A stretch of DNA of 64,000 nucleotides, from positions 17,403,523-17,467,522 of the forward strand of contig OW388301.1 of NCBI GenBank assembly GCA_936450465.1. Direction: 5' to 3'. Origin of the DNA: Gibbula magus. Lineage: Eukaryota; Mollusca; Gastropoda; Trochida; Trochidae. Made by a program: the position numbers and the translations under genes. Of the stretch, positions 1 through 11,100 are shown piece by piece. Numbering within the stretch: the first letter of the stretch is position 1; the number at the start of each line of letters is the position of its first letter. The notes below the pieces were generated by a model. It saw only the letters and a list, made by a program, of their open reading frames with translations, had not been told where the DNA came from and did no database searches.

Positions 1-251
1 AAATCGAAATTGTTTGATATTTACATCCAGAGAATACATAACTCTCATTGTTGAGATTTGCTTGAAGAACATATTCAATTATCCTTTTTTTAACAAAAGA
101 ACCTTTTGTAATACCATTCACAAATATATGCATTTAATTCAATTATGATAGCATATTTACTTTTGTAGTAATTACTTTTGCATCTTATCGAATAATTTGG
201 AGAAAGATAATCTCTAGAAAGGTAACACATCCATTCATTAATATCAATTAA

Positions 252-737
252 AGGTGCATCCATTGTGTTTCAAAAACTTTTATTTGGCTTTAATACGCTC
301 GAACACACCATATGTGCTGTTTACAATACAAACAAATTAACTCAGCTTGCATATTCATCCCCAATCACCAAATATATCATAGTTACTAGTTTCCAATTAA
401 AATCGGGTAACATCATCATGCATGTGCAGAAACTGAAAGTGCACATCCTATTTACATGCACAATAGTTATATGACCTATTAAACATTATCAACCCAAATT
501 TGTTATTTTATCTGGTTTAAATAAGATTCCAAATTACAATTGACTCATTGGCACGCGCAACACGCAGTGCATTGTCCGGTTTTCGATCAGAAATCGACAC
601 TTTTACCTTCATATCCTCAATATACTAAGTCGAGTATCATCAAAATGGTAGTTTTCGGTAACAGTTGGTACTTCTCAATGTAAGACCATTTATAACGTTT
701 GTCATATTTGACCCCAAACAACACAATGGATGTACCT
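252..737 (+). mobile_element. TTAA-flanked MITE, family B, copy 1
   Basis: Non-autonomous DNA transposon of 486 bp flanked by TTAA on both sides (248-251 and 738-741). The terminal inverted repeats read AGGTGCATCCATTGTGTT at the left and AACACAATGGATGTACCT at the right. The body is AT-rich and non-coding. The same body recurs at 3338, 21476 and 62920. The TTAA duplication is typical of the piggyBac and Kolobok superfamilies; the superfamily itself is not proven here because no transposase is present. A 69-residue frame inside it has no coding features. Confidence 0.85.
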
Positions 738-741
738 TTAA

Positions 742-3333
742 GTACCGGTAATCGAAACATTGAGTTAACTTAAGTTTTGTAAAAATCATTCTTGTATTGC
801 GATCAATCATCCGCTCAGTTTTCGCATTTTCAACTTTTCCAAGGACACTATACTGTACTCACGAACCTGAATTGCATAAAATAGCCAGGTAACAGCCTAA
901 TCTCATGCAATGACTGGCTACAGTTTTTTGATTGAAAACATATTTTATTCATTTAAGAAATGGATTGGGCACAAGTTGTGAAACTTATAGAAGCCCTCTC
1001 CAGGTAATCAACAATTATTTTACAAGGCTAGAATACATAACAAGAAAGTAAGAAATCTACAAGTGACGAAGTGGGTAAACATGTAATATACATTATTAAG
1101 GCAACACACAATTGGAAATGTTATTCTTATGACAAAATGCACTTTGAATATGGTAAATACGTACATTAGTATTAATGTATTATTTGAACCGTTGACTCTT
1201 TCCAATGAATTTATGAACATGGTGAAATATGTTTTCATTGACTGTTTGTGGAAGATTTGGGTTTCCATACAGGATTGTATTAATATCAAATTCTGCCTTT
1301 AAATTATAAAATCTTTACTGGCTACAGTAATGTCGCAAACAATATTTTCATGCCGTCCAAGAAATAAGGGAACTCAGGACCTGTGTCAATACATACATCT
1401 TAGTATCAGCATGATAGTCTGAAATTGTGCAGACGTAGGAATCAAAGAATATTTCGTAATAAGCCAATAACGTTCCAGTATCTGGTGCTATTATTTATGA
1501 TTTAACCACCACTATTGTAGTCAAGCGATGACGTTGACGTGACACTACCATATGGTGCAATTTACATCTGTGACAAGGGCTGTTAGATAATTTATTGTCA
1601 ATAACCATGCTTATTCTCTCTTCACTGAGGTTACTCAAGTAGGTTCTTCCCGCATAACCTCTGTTCCACATCAGCCTTATTTCTCGGTTACTAAATTTCC
1701 TAGTGGCAAAAATCACACCACTGATTCTTTCTGAACTTTGTATCCATTGAAATCATGTCTTTCATTAACTTGTATTGATTGAGCTACTACTTAATTATTA
1801 AGGGTTTTCTAATTAGCGTCTGTACTTCAATTATGTCTAATAAACTATTTTAGTTTTTATCTCAGATTTTCTATTCTTTGGCTAATAGTTACCTTCACAG
1901 CTAATTTAACAATTAGGATTATCTATTTCTTGCCAAGAAAACACTGCACTTGTTACAGAGCTGTAAAAAGTACATAAGCCCCTCCACCTCAACCCCCCTC
2001 CCAAATTAACCCTAACCCCACCACTCTCAACAAAAGAGAAAGAATAGAAATATCAAATTGTTTATGTTGTTTTAGTTTGTTGGTAATTATGCAACAATTT
2101 CTTAGGCAGGTATTCTGAGTAACATTTATTCTCTCCAGTTTTGTCAAACCATGATGGGAGGTGCCATTAAACAACTAAATAATTTGTTTTGCCTTATTTA
2201 TCAACTCTATTTTATTGTGCCCATGAAACAGTAAAAAAATAAGCACTAACGGAATTCCTTAAAGTATTTTCAGAGGAGTATTTCTAGCTCAATAAAGGTT
2301 GTTCTAAAAAAACATTTCTGCGAGGAAACTCAAGAGAATAGGTGATAAATAGTTTCCCTGCCTGACATCAATGACAACTAAAATTCTTTTTGTGAATTCT
2401 GAATTGGTAAATAAGTTTCAAAGTAGCTGAAGACGAGTGAAGTGACTTTTGGCTTAATATAAAAGAATAAACTTATATAAATGCATTTGTTGAATAAGGT
2501 TAGTGAAATCAAATGATTTGTAAAGAAACAAAAATGAGTTTTCAATCAACATAAGCTTTTAATTAATTGTGAATTAAAAGTAAATTTTAGTTATATTTTA
2601 GATTTAAATTTGTATATTTTTTCATTTATTTAGAGTTTTTTAATCATCATCATAGCATAATAGACTGAAACAAATTTTAAAAAATTATAATTTGTGTGAT
2701 AACTTTGTGAGCTTATTGTTAAGAAATGAATAAAGTCTTTAACCAAAATATATTTTTTTCCAACAAAACATACCAACTTACTCATACATTTTCAGATAAA
2801 AATTTTGCAAATCCTCTGGTAGTTAACTTACTTTTTTCAATTATGTTGTTTTTGCCTGTCAATGTACAAAAAAATGACTAATTATTTGCTAAAGACATAC
2901 TGTGTATAACAGATAAGTTCACCTCCTTATAGTCAATACATTTAATGTACTAATTATTAACTGATTATTTTCAGCCTATTTCATATCCAAGAAATAGTAT
3001 AGCAAAGTTATTGAAGTAGAAACTTAAAGTTCAAAGAGAAAGTTAACTAATTAGATAAATAACGTTAAGCTTGTTCCATGGAAACATCAATTTTATAAAT
3101 AGATTTAATAACTATAATTAAGGAAAATTTCAAATTTCTTATTTTCTTTGTTGAAAAACATTTGAATCTTTTGATGGAATCTTGTCTGCCAAATCGCCAA
3201 AGAAGACGTCATTTGATTTTTATTTAATGCCTTAAGGTGAAAAATATTTTGGTTCACGGCTCCTCATGACATAATTTTGACAAATTTGCAGAATCCCTTC
3301 CAAACAAAAATGTTGACAAATTTTCCGCTCCAG
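742..3333. other. AT-rich intergenic DNA, no gene seen
   Basis: No frame here looks coding. At 936-1002 (minus strand) there is a 65-bp motif ending in an AATAAA-type tail that recurs elsewhere, and 1000-1290 may be the body of the same old retroelement. The stretch 1980-2030 is C-rich, and 2500-3150 is very AT-rich with no recognisable element. Confidence 0.5.
936..1002 (-). repeat. Retroelement 3'-tail fragment
   Basis: On the minus strand this reads as a GAGAGGG-type start, a core related to ACTTGTACCCAATCC, and an AATAAA-like tail followed by ATATGTTT. The same module occurs at 24362 (+), 31823 (+) and 36912 (-). A dispersed module ending in a polyadenylation signal is what a 5'-truncated non-LTR retrotransposon leaves behind. 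The family is not identified. Confidence 0.45.
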
Positions 3334-3337
3334 TTAA

Positions 3338-3827
3338 AGGTACATCCATTGTGTTGTTGGGGGTCAAATATGACAAACGTTGTAAATGGTCTTATTTTAT
3401 CGAGAAGTACCAACTGTTACCGAAAACAACCATTTTAATGATACTGGACTTAGTATATTGACGATATGAAGGTAAAAGTAGTGATTTCTGATCGAAAACC
3501 GGACAAAGCACCGCGTGTGGCGCGCGCCACAGAGGCAAACGTAATTTTTGAATCTTATTTACACCAGACAAAATAACAAAATTGGGTTAATAATGTTCAA
3601 TAGGTCATATAACTACTGTGCATGTGAATAGGACGTTCAGTTTTGGTTTCTACACATGCATAATGATGTTACTCGATTTTAATTGGAAAATAGTAAATAT
3701 GATATGTTTGGCGATTGGGGATGAATATGCAAGATAAGTGAATTTATTTGTATTGTAAACATCACATATGGTGTGTTGGAACGTATTAAAGCCAAATAAA
3801 ATTTTATGAAACACAATGGATGCACCT
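3338..3827 (-). mobile_element. TTAA-flanked MITE, family B, copy 2 (inverted)
   Basis: This 490-bp element is the reverse orientation of the copy at 252-737. It begins AGGTACATCCATTGTGTT, ends AACACAATGGATGCACCT, and sits between TTAA at 3334-3337 and TTAA at 3828-3831. Together with copy 1 it forms an inverted pair about 2.6 kb apart. Confidence 0.85.
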
Positions 3828-3831
3828 TTAA

Positions 3832-4938
3832 GAATGCTGCCAGATTTCTCCAATGAACTAAAAAAGTAATTTTAAAATTATTATTATCTTTTTCAATTCT
3901 GTACTTATTTTGCTTAGCTGCACACTTATCATTTGCACTTGAGCAAAATTACATTTTTGTCCCCCTGCATTTTGCCCCCAAAAATCTGTAAACCAAGAAA
4001 TTTTATCTGGCCTAATAATGTGTTGCATTTAAAGTTAGGAAATAAATACAAAATTGAATTTATTTCTACATGTATGTTGGTTACTGCAAGATATTTTTTC
4101 GTTTTTGATAGAAAATTATTTGAAAACCAATTTGATGAATATAATATGTATAATAATGTATGCATAATCTGTCCAATGGTTCTTATGTCATTTAGTCAGA
4201 CAAATTTTAGAAGACAGTGTCTCATTATGGATACGCAAATTTCCATATCAAGTTTCGCGTTCTTTCTCTTCTGTAGCTCTATGATAGAAGACGTTTTCAA
4301 TTTTAGATTTAGAACATCTTAGATAAATACATTTTCTCCAATGTCTGGTGTTGACTGAAGATGCCTTGTATAACTCTAACACTGGGTCTCAGTCTTTTAA
4401 AGTAATTTGCTGATAATTGAAACGAAATGTCTGCGGAATCGGGGAAATAGGTGACTCAAGACTTACTGTGATTTGCCAAATGAGTTAAATAAATTCCCCA
4501 AGATAGTGTTTTCACTGATTTATTGGAATTAAAGTTTAAAATGATTGAATTATCATGAAACCTCCCAATTGTTAGGCTGCATAAAAAAAAGTTAAATGTT
4601 TCTCAGGCGCGTTTTTTTTAAAAAGTGATGAGGGCGGTAGGACTTTAATTTAATTTTTTGTTGGAAAAAAATTGTTTTATTTTTCCATCAAAATATAGCC
4701 TAAAAGTGGTAGAAGTATACAGAATGGAAGCACATCCGTTCCTGCAGACCCATATATTTGTTGGACAAATGGGATTTGGAGGTTTACCAAAAGTGATGCA
4801 GCAAAATCTTAATTTATTTTTTTCAAATGACAATAAAAAGTTGTCACCCGCACAAATAAAATTGATGCGCCGACGCTCGAGAAACATTTAATTTTTGTTA
4901 TTAAGTCTTAGCCAATGGCTCTTTTTCTGTATCTTTCA
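3832..4938. other. Intergenic DNA with weak repeat similarity, no supported gene
   Basis: Open frames at 3933-4322 (+) and 4658-4891 (+) exist but overlap open frames on the other strand and show no domain. Short segments resemble 19.3-19.5 kb (a CATTTTGCCCCCAAAAA motif and a GTGACTCAAGACTTACTG motif), so part of this is probably old repeat sequence. Confidence 0.4.
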
Positions 4939-4939
4939 G

Positions 4940-5159
4940 ATATAAGAAGGAGAACGAGTTTTATGATCAATTGCTTGGTAACAGTGTTAAATCTACACCG
5001 CAACGTCACACTCCTACAATAAAGAAGTTGAAAGAAATCTTTCAGATATGTTGGCACATTTTGCTGAAAAATGCAAATGGTGAAAACCCCATTGGTAAAA
5101 AAATTATTCTAGCAACTTTAAGAGAAGCAATCTCTCTAACTCATGTTATTTTAAAATAA
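4940..5159 (+). CDS. Possible 3'-terminal exon of an unidentified gene
   Basis: A pyrimidine-rich tract ending CTGTATCTTTCAG (a good splice-acceptor match) is followed by an open frame that starts at 4941 in phase after one leftover base and runs 72 codons to TAA at 5157-5159. The peptide is rich in Lys, Glu, Leu and Ile and looks helical (for example KKLKEIFQICWHILLKN). I do not recognise a family. No upstream exon could be linked to it; the preceding 1 kb contains only weak frames. It may be a real terminal exon, a fragment of a retroelement, or chance. Confidence 0.25.
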
Positions 5160-5984
5160 TGTTTAACTTCCTAAAGAATGCATTTAAAACTTTTGCCAAG
5201 TGCTTTGAGACCACCAAGGATTTTATGGAGATGGCTTTTTGGAAAAGTCATGTCTAAAGGAGATTTTCAGGACAGGCTATAAATTATCGAAAGTTTTAAA
5301 AATAACTGAGATATGTTTTTTGGTTATAAATTAATGTTTTTCATGAATATATATGTGTAAGCATTGATAAGAAAGTAAAAGATTCTGACCCAAGAGAATG
5401 TTTTAAATATCTATTTTGAAAGATTCTCAGAAGTTAAATGAAGGAATGTAAAATTTTTTAAATGATTTAGATTTTAGTCTCTCTCACAATAATTACTTAG
5501 TGTTATTTGTTTAGACATACAACAAGGAAAACATCAAAGCATTTAAAATTATGGCTATAAAGGAATCAATAATTGCCAACCTTTTGAACTTGTATTTACA
5601 AAAGGTCTCTTATCTTTATTTGATTTTATATGTATCAGAAAAGGAGACAGATATTGGTTGGTACTGTTCAATGGAACATATAACTAGCATTCATATATAA
5701 TGGGGCGCATACATTCGGCTTCTTGTCGTGTATTAAGCCACTGCTCGAGGTTTCGTTGAAATCAAGTAGCAAATATTTGGTGTTAGGGGATAGTCGAGTG
5801 AGATGATTTGGACGTAAAACAGGACATTTGATATTTTTTTTATCTATCAAATCTAAATAAAATTTCATGAAAAACACGGAATGTCCCTTTAATGGCAACC
5901 CTGCCAAGGCTATTTATTTAATGTAAACAGCAGAATTAAAGGTGACATTTTCAGACATTTTAAATCAGTGCTGGTCATTTTATG
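5160..5984. other. Intergenic DNA with a possible half-MITE
   Basis: No coding sequence is apparent. The segment at about 5700-5895 ends AACACGGAATGTCCCTTTAA, which resembles the right end of a TTAA-flanked MITE, but I could not find a matching left end, so it may be a truncated copy of another family. Confidence 0.35.
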
Positions 5985-6565
5985 TGCTGGATCTATGCCA
6001 AACCATTCTTAGTTGCCAATTTATTGGAATAGAAATTTGAAGTAAGTAAATAATATATAGGGATTGTCTCTGACTTACAAAATACTATTGTAGAATGTTC
6101 AGTCGATTTGTTGGTAAAATCTTTTTTTTATTGATGAAGATGGGTCAAGTCTCCTTTTTGCTGATAAAACATTCTGAGATTTCAATTTACTGAAATAGGA
6201 AATTGTAGTAAAGAAAACAATAAATAGGGACTGTCATCGACTTACGAAATACTATAAGAATGTTCCATGGACTTGTTGGTAAGACTATTGGTTGCCAATT
6301 TACTGAAATAAGAATTTGTTAACAATTAAATATTAAATAACTGCAGGTATTTTCATCTGACTAAAGAAATACTATCGCGGGATGTTCCGTGGACTCGTCA
6401 GTAAAATCTTTTTTTATTGATGAAGACAGAGTCTAGTATTTAATATTTTATATATTAATGATTTTTTTAATGAAAAAAATATAAATGTGTATGTTTGTCG
6501 GTAAAATCTTTTTTTGTTATTGATGAAGACAGTCTCGTTTTTAATATTTTATAAATTAGTGATTT
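5985..6565 (+). repeat. Degenerate tandem repeat
   Basis: Three to four diverged units occur in direct orientation. Recognisable phrases are GACTTACGAAATACTAT followed by a GAATGTTCC motif, GGACTTGTTGGTAAAAT, and a T-run followed by ATTGATGAAGAC. Units begin near 6060, 6225, 6345 and 6490 (the last partial). The period is irregular, roughly 120-165 bp. Confidence 0.6.
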
Positions 6566-7324
6566 TTCTAATGAAAAAGTAATTTTTTTTATGTTTACAG
6601 AGAATGTAAGTAGTTAAGTAGAAAAACATTGATCTAGCTAACAAAAAAGTCTAACAGTACTTAAGTGATGTGTTTAAGCTGCATATGAGTCTCAGATTTG
6701 TTTGATCAACACACATACGTCGCTTGTGGCTCTTTTGTGAAGTAATCTTAGCTTATTTCGTGCAGGTTGATGTTGGTATGAGTGTCATATCTAAGGATTG
6801 GCTACAGATCAAGTTTCACTTGCGGAATATTGCCTTTGATAGATGGGGGGGGGGTTATTGAAGGGAAGGGGGAGTCAACTTCGGAATCCATCAAATTTTT
6901 ATCCAAAAATTTCTTGGGGGGGAGGGGGGTTGGTGGGTGGAATTGGCTCGGGGAGGGGGGAATCATGCAAAATAGAATATCATGGAAGCCTGATGGCTCA
7001 GTGGTTAAACTTTTAGACATTCAGTGCTGGTGATGGGTGCCTGACAAATGGTGTAATTGACTTATCTTGTTAAAGTACAATCCTACTTTGCAAAGTTATG
7101 TATAGCACATGAATTTCACATGGTCATTTCATCAGCTCATATAGTAGTTCCTGCTGATTTGTCATAAAGAGAAAGTGGGCAAAAGGCGGTAAACACGCAC
7201 ACAGAGAGTTAACAGAATTACTGACATATTGACCGATATTAGCTCATGTATCGTGAGAGTCTCTCGCAGATTTTATTGCTTCTTGTGAGGAGGCATATCC
7301 GTTTGACATAAAATAGAAGTGTTA
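6566..7324. other. Non-coding DNA with G-rich tracts
   Basis: Long G-runs at 6844-6960 form a low-complexity, SINE-like or old-repeat segment; similar C-rich text recurs in inverse form near 25.9, 30.2 and 40.3 kb. A tRNA A-box-like string (GATGGCTCAGTGGTTA) lies at about 6989-7004 without a recognisable B box. No gene is supported. Confidence 0.4.
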
Positions 7325-7960
7325 TATTGATCGGGTTTGGTTCCTTAGTTATAGCATGACCAAACAGCAGATAATGATTTTATGTCATGTTATCATTGAG
7401 ATAACTCAAATGTTCTTTACTATATATCGTTGATAGCAGATACACTGGAAGAAATTGATGTTGTAGAGTGATCGGGTTTGGTTAATACTTTATACTGTGA
7501 CCAAACAGCAGATAATGATCATTTTATCATTGAGATAATTCAAATGTTCTTGACTATTTTTCCTTGATGGCAGATACAGTGGAACAAATTGATGTTGTAG
7601 AATGATCAGGTTTGGTTCCTTATAACCTCAGATATTGATTTTATGTCATGTTATCATTGCGATAATTCAAATGTTCTTCACAATATATAATTGATTACTG
7701 CAGGGGGGGGGGGGGGGGTATTGGAGGGGTTTGAACCCACTGAATCACCCCTCTGGATCTGGTAGAAGAAAATGCTGTTGGAGAGTCATCAGGTTTGGTT
7801 CGTAATTAATACCCTGACCAAACAGCAGATAATGTTTTTGTGTCGTGTCATAATTGAGATAATTCAAATGTTCTTCATTGAACATCTTTGATGTTACAGC
7901 AGAGACACTCTCAGATATTGGTGTTGTATTGATCTGGTAACCTAGTTTTATCATCTTCAA
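7325..7960 (+). repeat. Tandem repeat, ~140-bp unit, four copies
   Basis: Four direct units begin near 7331, 7472, 7604 and 7789 with ATCGGGTTTGGTTCCTTA or close variants. They continue with GACCAAACAGCAGATAATG, TTATCATTGAGATAA and CAAATGTTCTT. Unit 3 is interrupted by a G homopolymer run near 7702-7718 and lacks the CAAACAGCAG segment. The array is diverged and non-coding. Confidence 0.75.
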
Positions 7961-8106
7961 TCTTGTCAGCATTTCTAATTAATCAATTTTCATATAATCC
8001 TAAAATGCCTGCACAAAAAAAAGACCGACAACTATTCCATGCTTTAAAGGGACTGTCTTGTCAGAGTTTCCACCATTTAGTTTTGGTGCATAATCTTAAT
8101 ATAACA

Positions 8107-11100
8107 ACTAGGATTGCCAAGGCAATACTTAGGTCTTCAAGACTTCTGCTTGACCTTGAACTCCATGTTGGACTCTCGATTATTCATCAGTTTATCTGCT
8201 TTAAAATGAGCTATCAAACATGTCTCTATCTTCAGTAGTTTTTTTACAAAAATTCTCCAAAGACAATACCCCTGAAAATTGAAGCATCGCTTATTAATGG
8301 ACCCCTACATGATCTTTCTCATGATTACCACAAAATGAATATTTTTTTCATACTAGGGTTTAACAAAGAAAAAGTTGTGCTTTAATTTCCACTTAAGTAG
8401 ATTTAACCATCATTTAGATTGCATACATGAGTAATGCGTTATATTTTTCTGAATATTCAAGAAAATACACAAAAATGCTGAAATTTTTACCCCTAGACAA
8501 CGTTTGCGATGTTCGGAGCTTAACTATCAACTTTTTGATGAAAGGGTTCAACAAAAAAGTTGTTGTTCTTGCATTTGTGCACCCGAAGGTGTAAATACAA
8601 TTTCATTATCTTAATTAGTAAGGCAGTTAAGATCCTTTAAACATGGCTGAAAATGGCGAGTTCTGAAAAATGGCAATCTTCTATGACTTGTCACACATAA
8701 ACTATGACAGAAAAATCTTTGACATTTATTCAAGTTAATAAAGGACATCTGTACTTCACAGTGATATATTAAACATAATTGTATCTTCAGTGGTTTACAA
8801 TCGAAAATTCTACAAAGAAAGTACCCCTTGAAAAGTCTCAAAATCACAAAATTTTACTTTTTTGGGAATATGTCCAAATTGTGCCAAAACTATCAGTTTT
8901 TACATGATAATGATATGTTATTGAAGTGTTGAGCTGGTTATTATAAAGAGATTGCAATATATAACTTTGACATAAGTTCATTTCTAACAGAGTTATGCCC
9001 CTTTGAACATGCAGTCGAAAAAGGAACATTTAAAAAAGGACCATATTCAAGGGCAGATAACTAAAATTACAGACCAAAATTCAAAATTCGGTCCACAGCA
9101 CGCTATGGAGCAGGTATTCAGCTTTCATATGAGCTATCATATATAGCTGTATGTATTTCCCTGATTTAGGAGAAGATTTTCAAAGACGCGTACCCTAAAA
9201 ACTGTGAAAGTTCACACAAAATTCAGTTTTTTCGAAATAGCAAAAAATCTATATATACGGCCGAAAAAATGACATTAACCTTTTTGATAGGGAATGTTGT
9301 TGCGCACATTTTGGTGAAAGTTTTAAGAAAATATATTGATTAGTATTCGAGCTATGAAGGTGTAAAGTTTTGACTTCAAAGGGAGATAACTCACGAAAGA
9401 AGTCGAAAATCCAAAAAGTGACTCGTTAAAATCTAAGTTGAGTCACAGGCTATCATCCCTGAAAATTTCATGCGAATAGGTCCAGTGGTTACTTCAGAAA
9501 GCTCTGGACAAAAAAAGTACAAAAAATAATAATAATAATAATAATAACTAGGATTGACGCGTCAATACTTAGGTCTTCAAGACTTCTGCTTGACCTTGAA
9601 CTCCATGTTGGACTCAGGGTTATTCGTCGGTTTCTCTGCTTTAAAACGAGCTATCAAACATGTCTCTATCTTCAGTAGTTATTTTACAAAAAATCTGCAA
9701 ATACAATGACCCTCTAAAAATGGAACAATCGGTTATTAATGAACCACTACATGACATTTCTCACGATTAAGACAAAATGGTTGATATTTTCACACTAAGG
9801 TGCAACATAGAGAATATTGTGCTTTAATTTCCACTTAAGTAGATGTAATCATCATTACGTTTGCATGTATAAGTAATGCGTTATGTTGTTTGTAATATTC
9901 AAGAAAATACTCAAAAATGCGTTAATTTAGACCCCTAGACAACATTTGCGATGTTCGGAGCTTAACTATCAACTTTTTGATGAAAGAGTTCAATAAATGA
10001 GTTGTTGTTCTTGATCCTCCATAAATATACAATGTATGTGTCTTCTACAAAGGAATGTTTCATGATCAAAGTTTAAAATGCATATTGTTTTCACTCTTAC
10101 ATGATATATGCTATTAGCTAAAAGACGATGTGCTTGAATACCACAAAGGCCTGTGTAGATGGAAACATTATTTGGATTGCTTACACAGTGAAGGAGTAAA
10201 TTGCTCTGAATTTTCAGAACATTTATATGTTGTTGTTTTTTATCCCTAGACGCAGGTGTCAATGCTTGAACTAATGTTTTACTTAAAACCATGCATTAAT
10301 TAGTTTGTAAACATAGTTAGTGCGTCATGTTCTTCTGAACATTATGAAAATACTGAAAATACGTATTTTGGACCCCTATTTGCCTATTATACCTGAAGAA
10401 GCGTTGGTAAATTATTCAATAAAGCACCGTATCTGATCATATGAAACATGTTTTGGTCCCAACATTATTTCCTTCATTATCATGACAAAACGATTAAATA
10501 TTCAAAATAAGGTCAGACATAAAGATGTTGTGCTTTGATTTACACTAAAATATATATACATAAGTAATGTGTTATGTTGTTTGTAGTATTCAAGAAAATA
10601 CTCAAAAATGCGTTAATTTGGACCCCTAGCAAACATTTGCGATGTTCGGAGGTTAACTATCAACTTTTTGATGAAAGAGTTCTATAAATGAGTTGTTGTT
10701 CTTGAATTTGTGCATCCGAAGGTGTAAATACAATTTCATTATCTTAATTATTAAGGCAGTTATGATCCATTAAACTTGGCTGAAAATACTCAAAAATGTG
10801 TTAATTTGGACCCCTAGACAACATTTGCGATGTTCGGAGCTTAACTATCAACTTTTTGATGAAAGAGTTCAATAAATGAGTTGTTGTTCTTGAATTTGTG
10901 CACCCGAAGGTGTAAATACAATTTCATTATCTTAATTAGTAAGGCAGTTATGATCCATTAAACTTGGCTGAAAATAGCGAGTTCTGAAAAATGGCAATCT
11001 TCCATGACTTGTAACACAAAAACTATGACAGAAAAATGCTTGAAATTTATTCCCCTTAATATACGACATCTCTACTTCACGGTGATATATTAAACATAAT

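Noticed and set aside
3933..4322. 129-codon plus-strand frame
   Set aside because: AT-rich, overlapped by an open frame on the other strand, no domain, and partly similar to non-coding sequence near 19.3 kb.
4645..4891. Opposing ~80-codon frames on both strands
   Set aside because: Neither has a domain or splice context. The plus frame is close to the candidate exon at 4940 but ends in a stop before it.
6575..6606. Micro-exon between TTTACAG and GTAAGT
   Set aside because: The exon would be only five bases, and nothing links it to other exons; the match is likely chance in AT-rich DNA.
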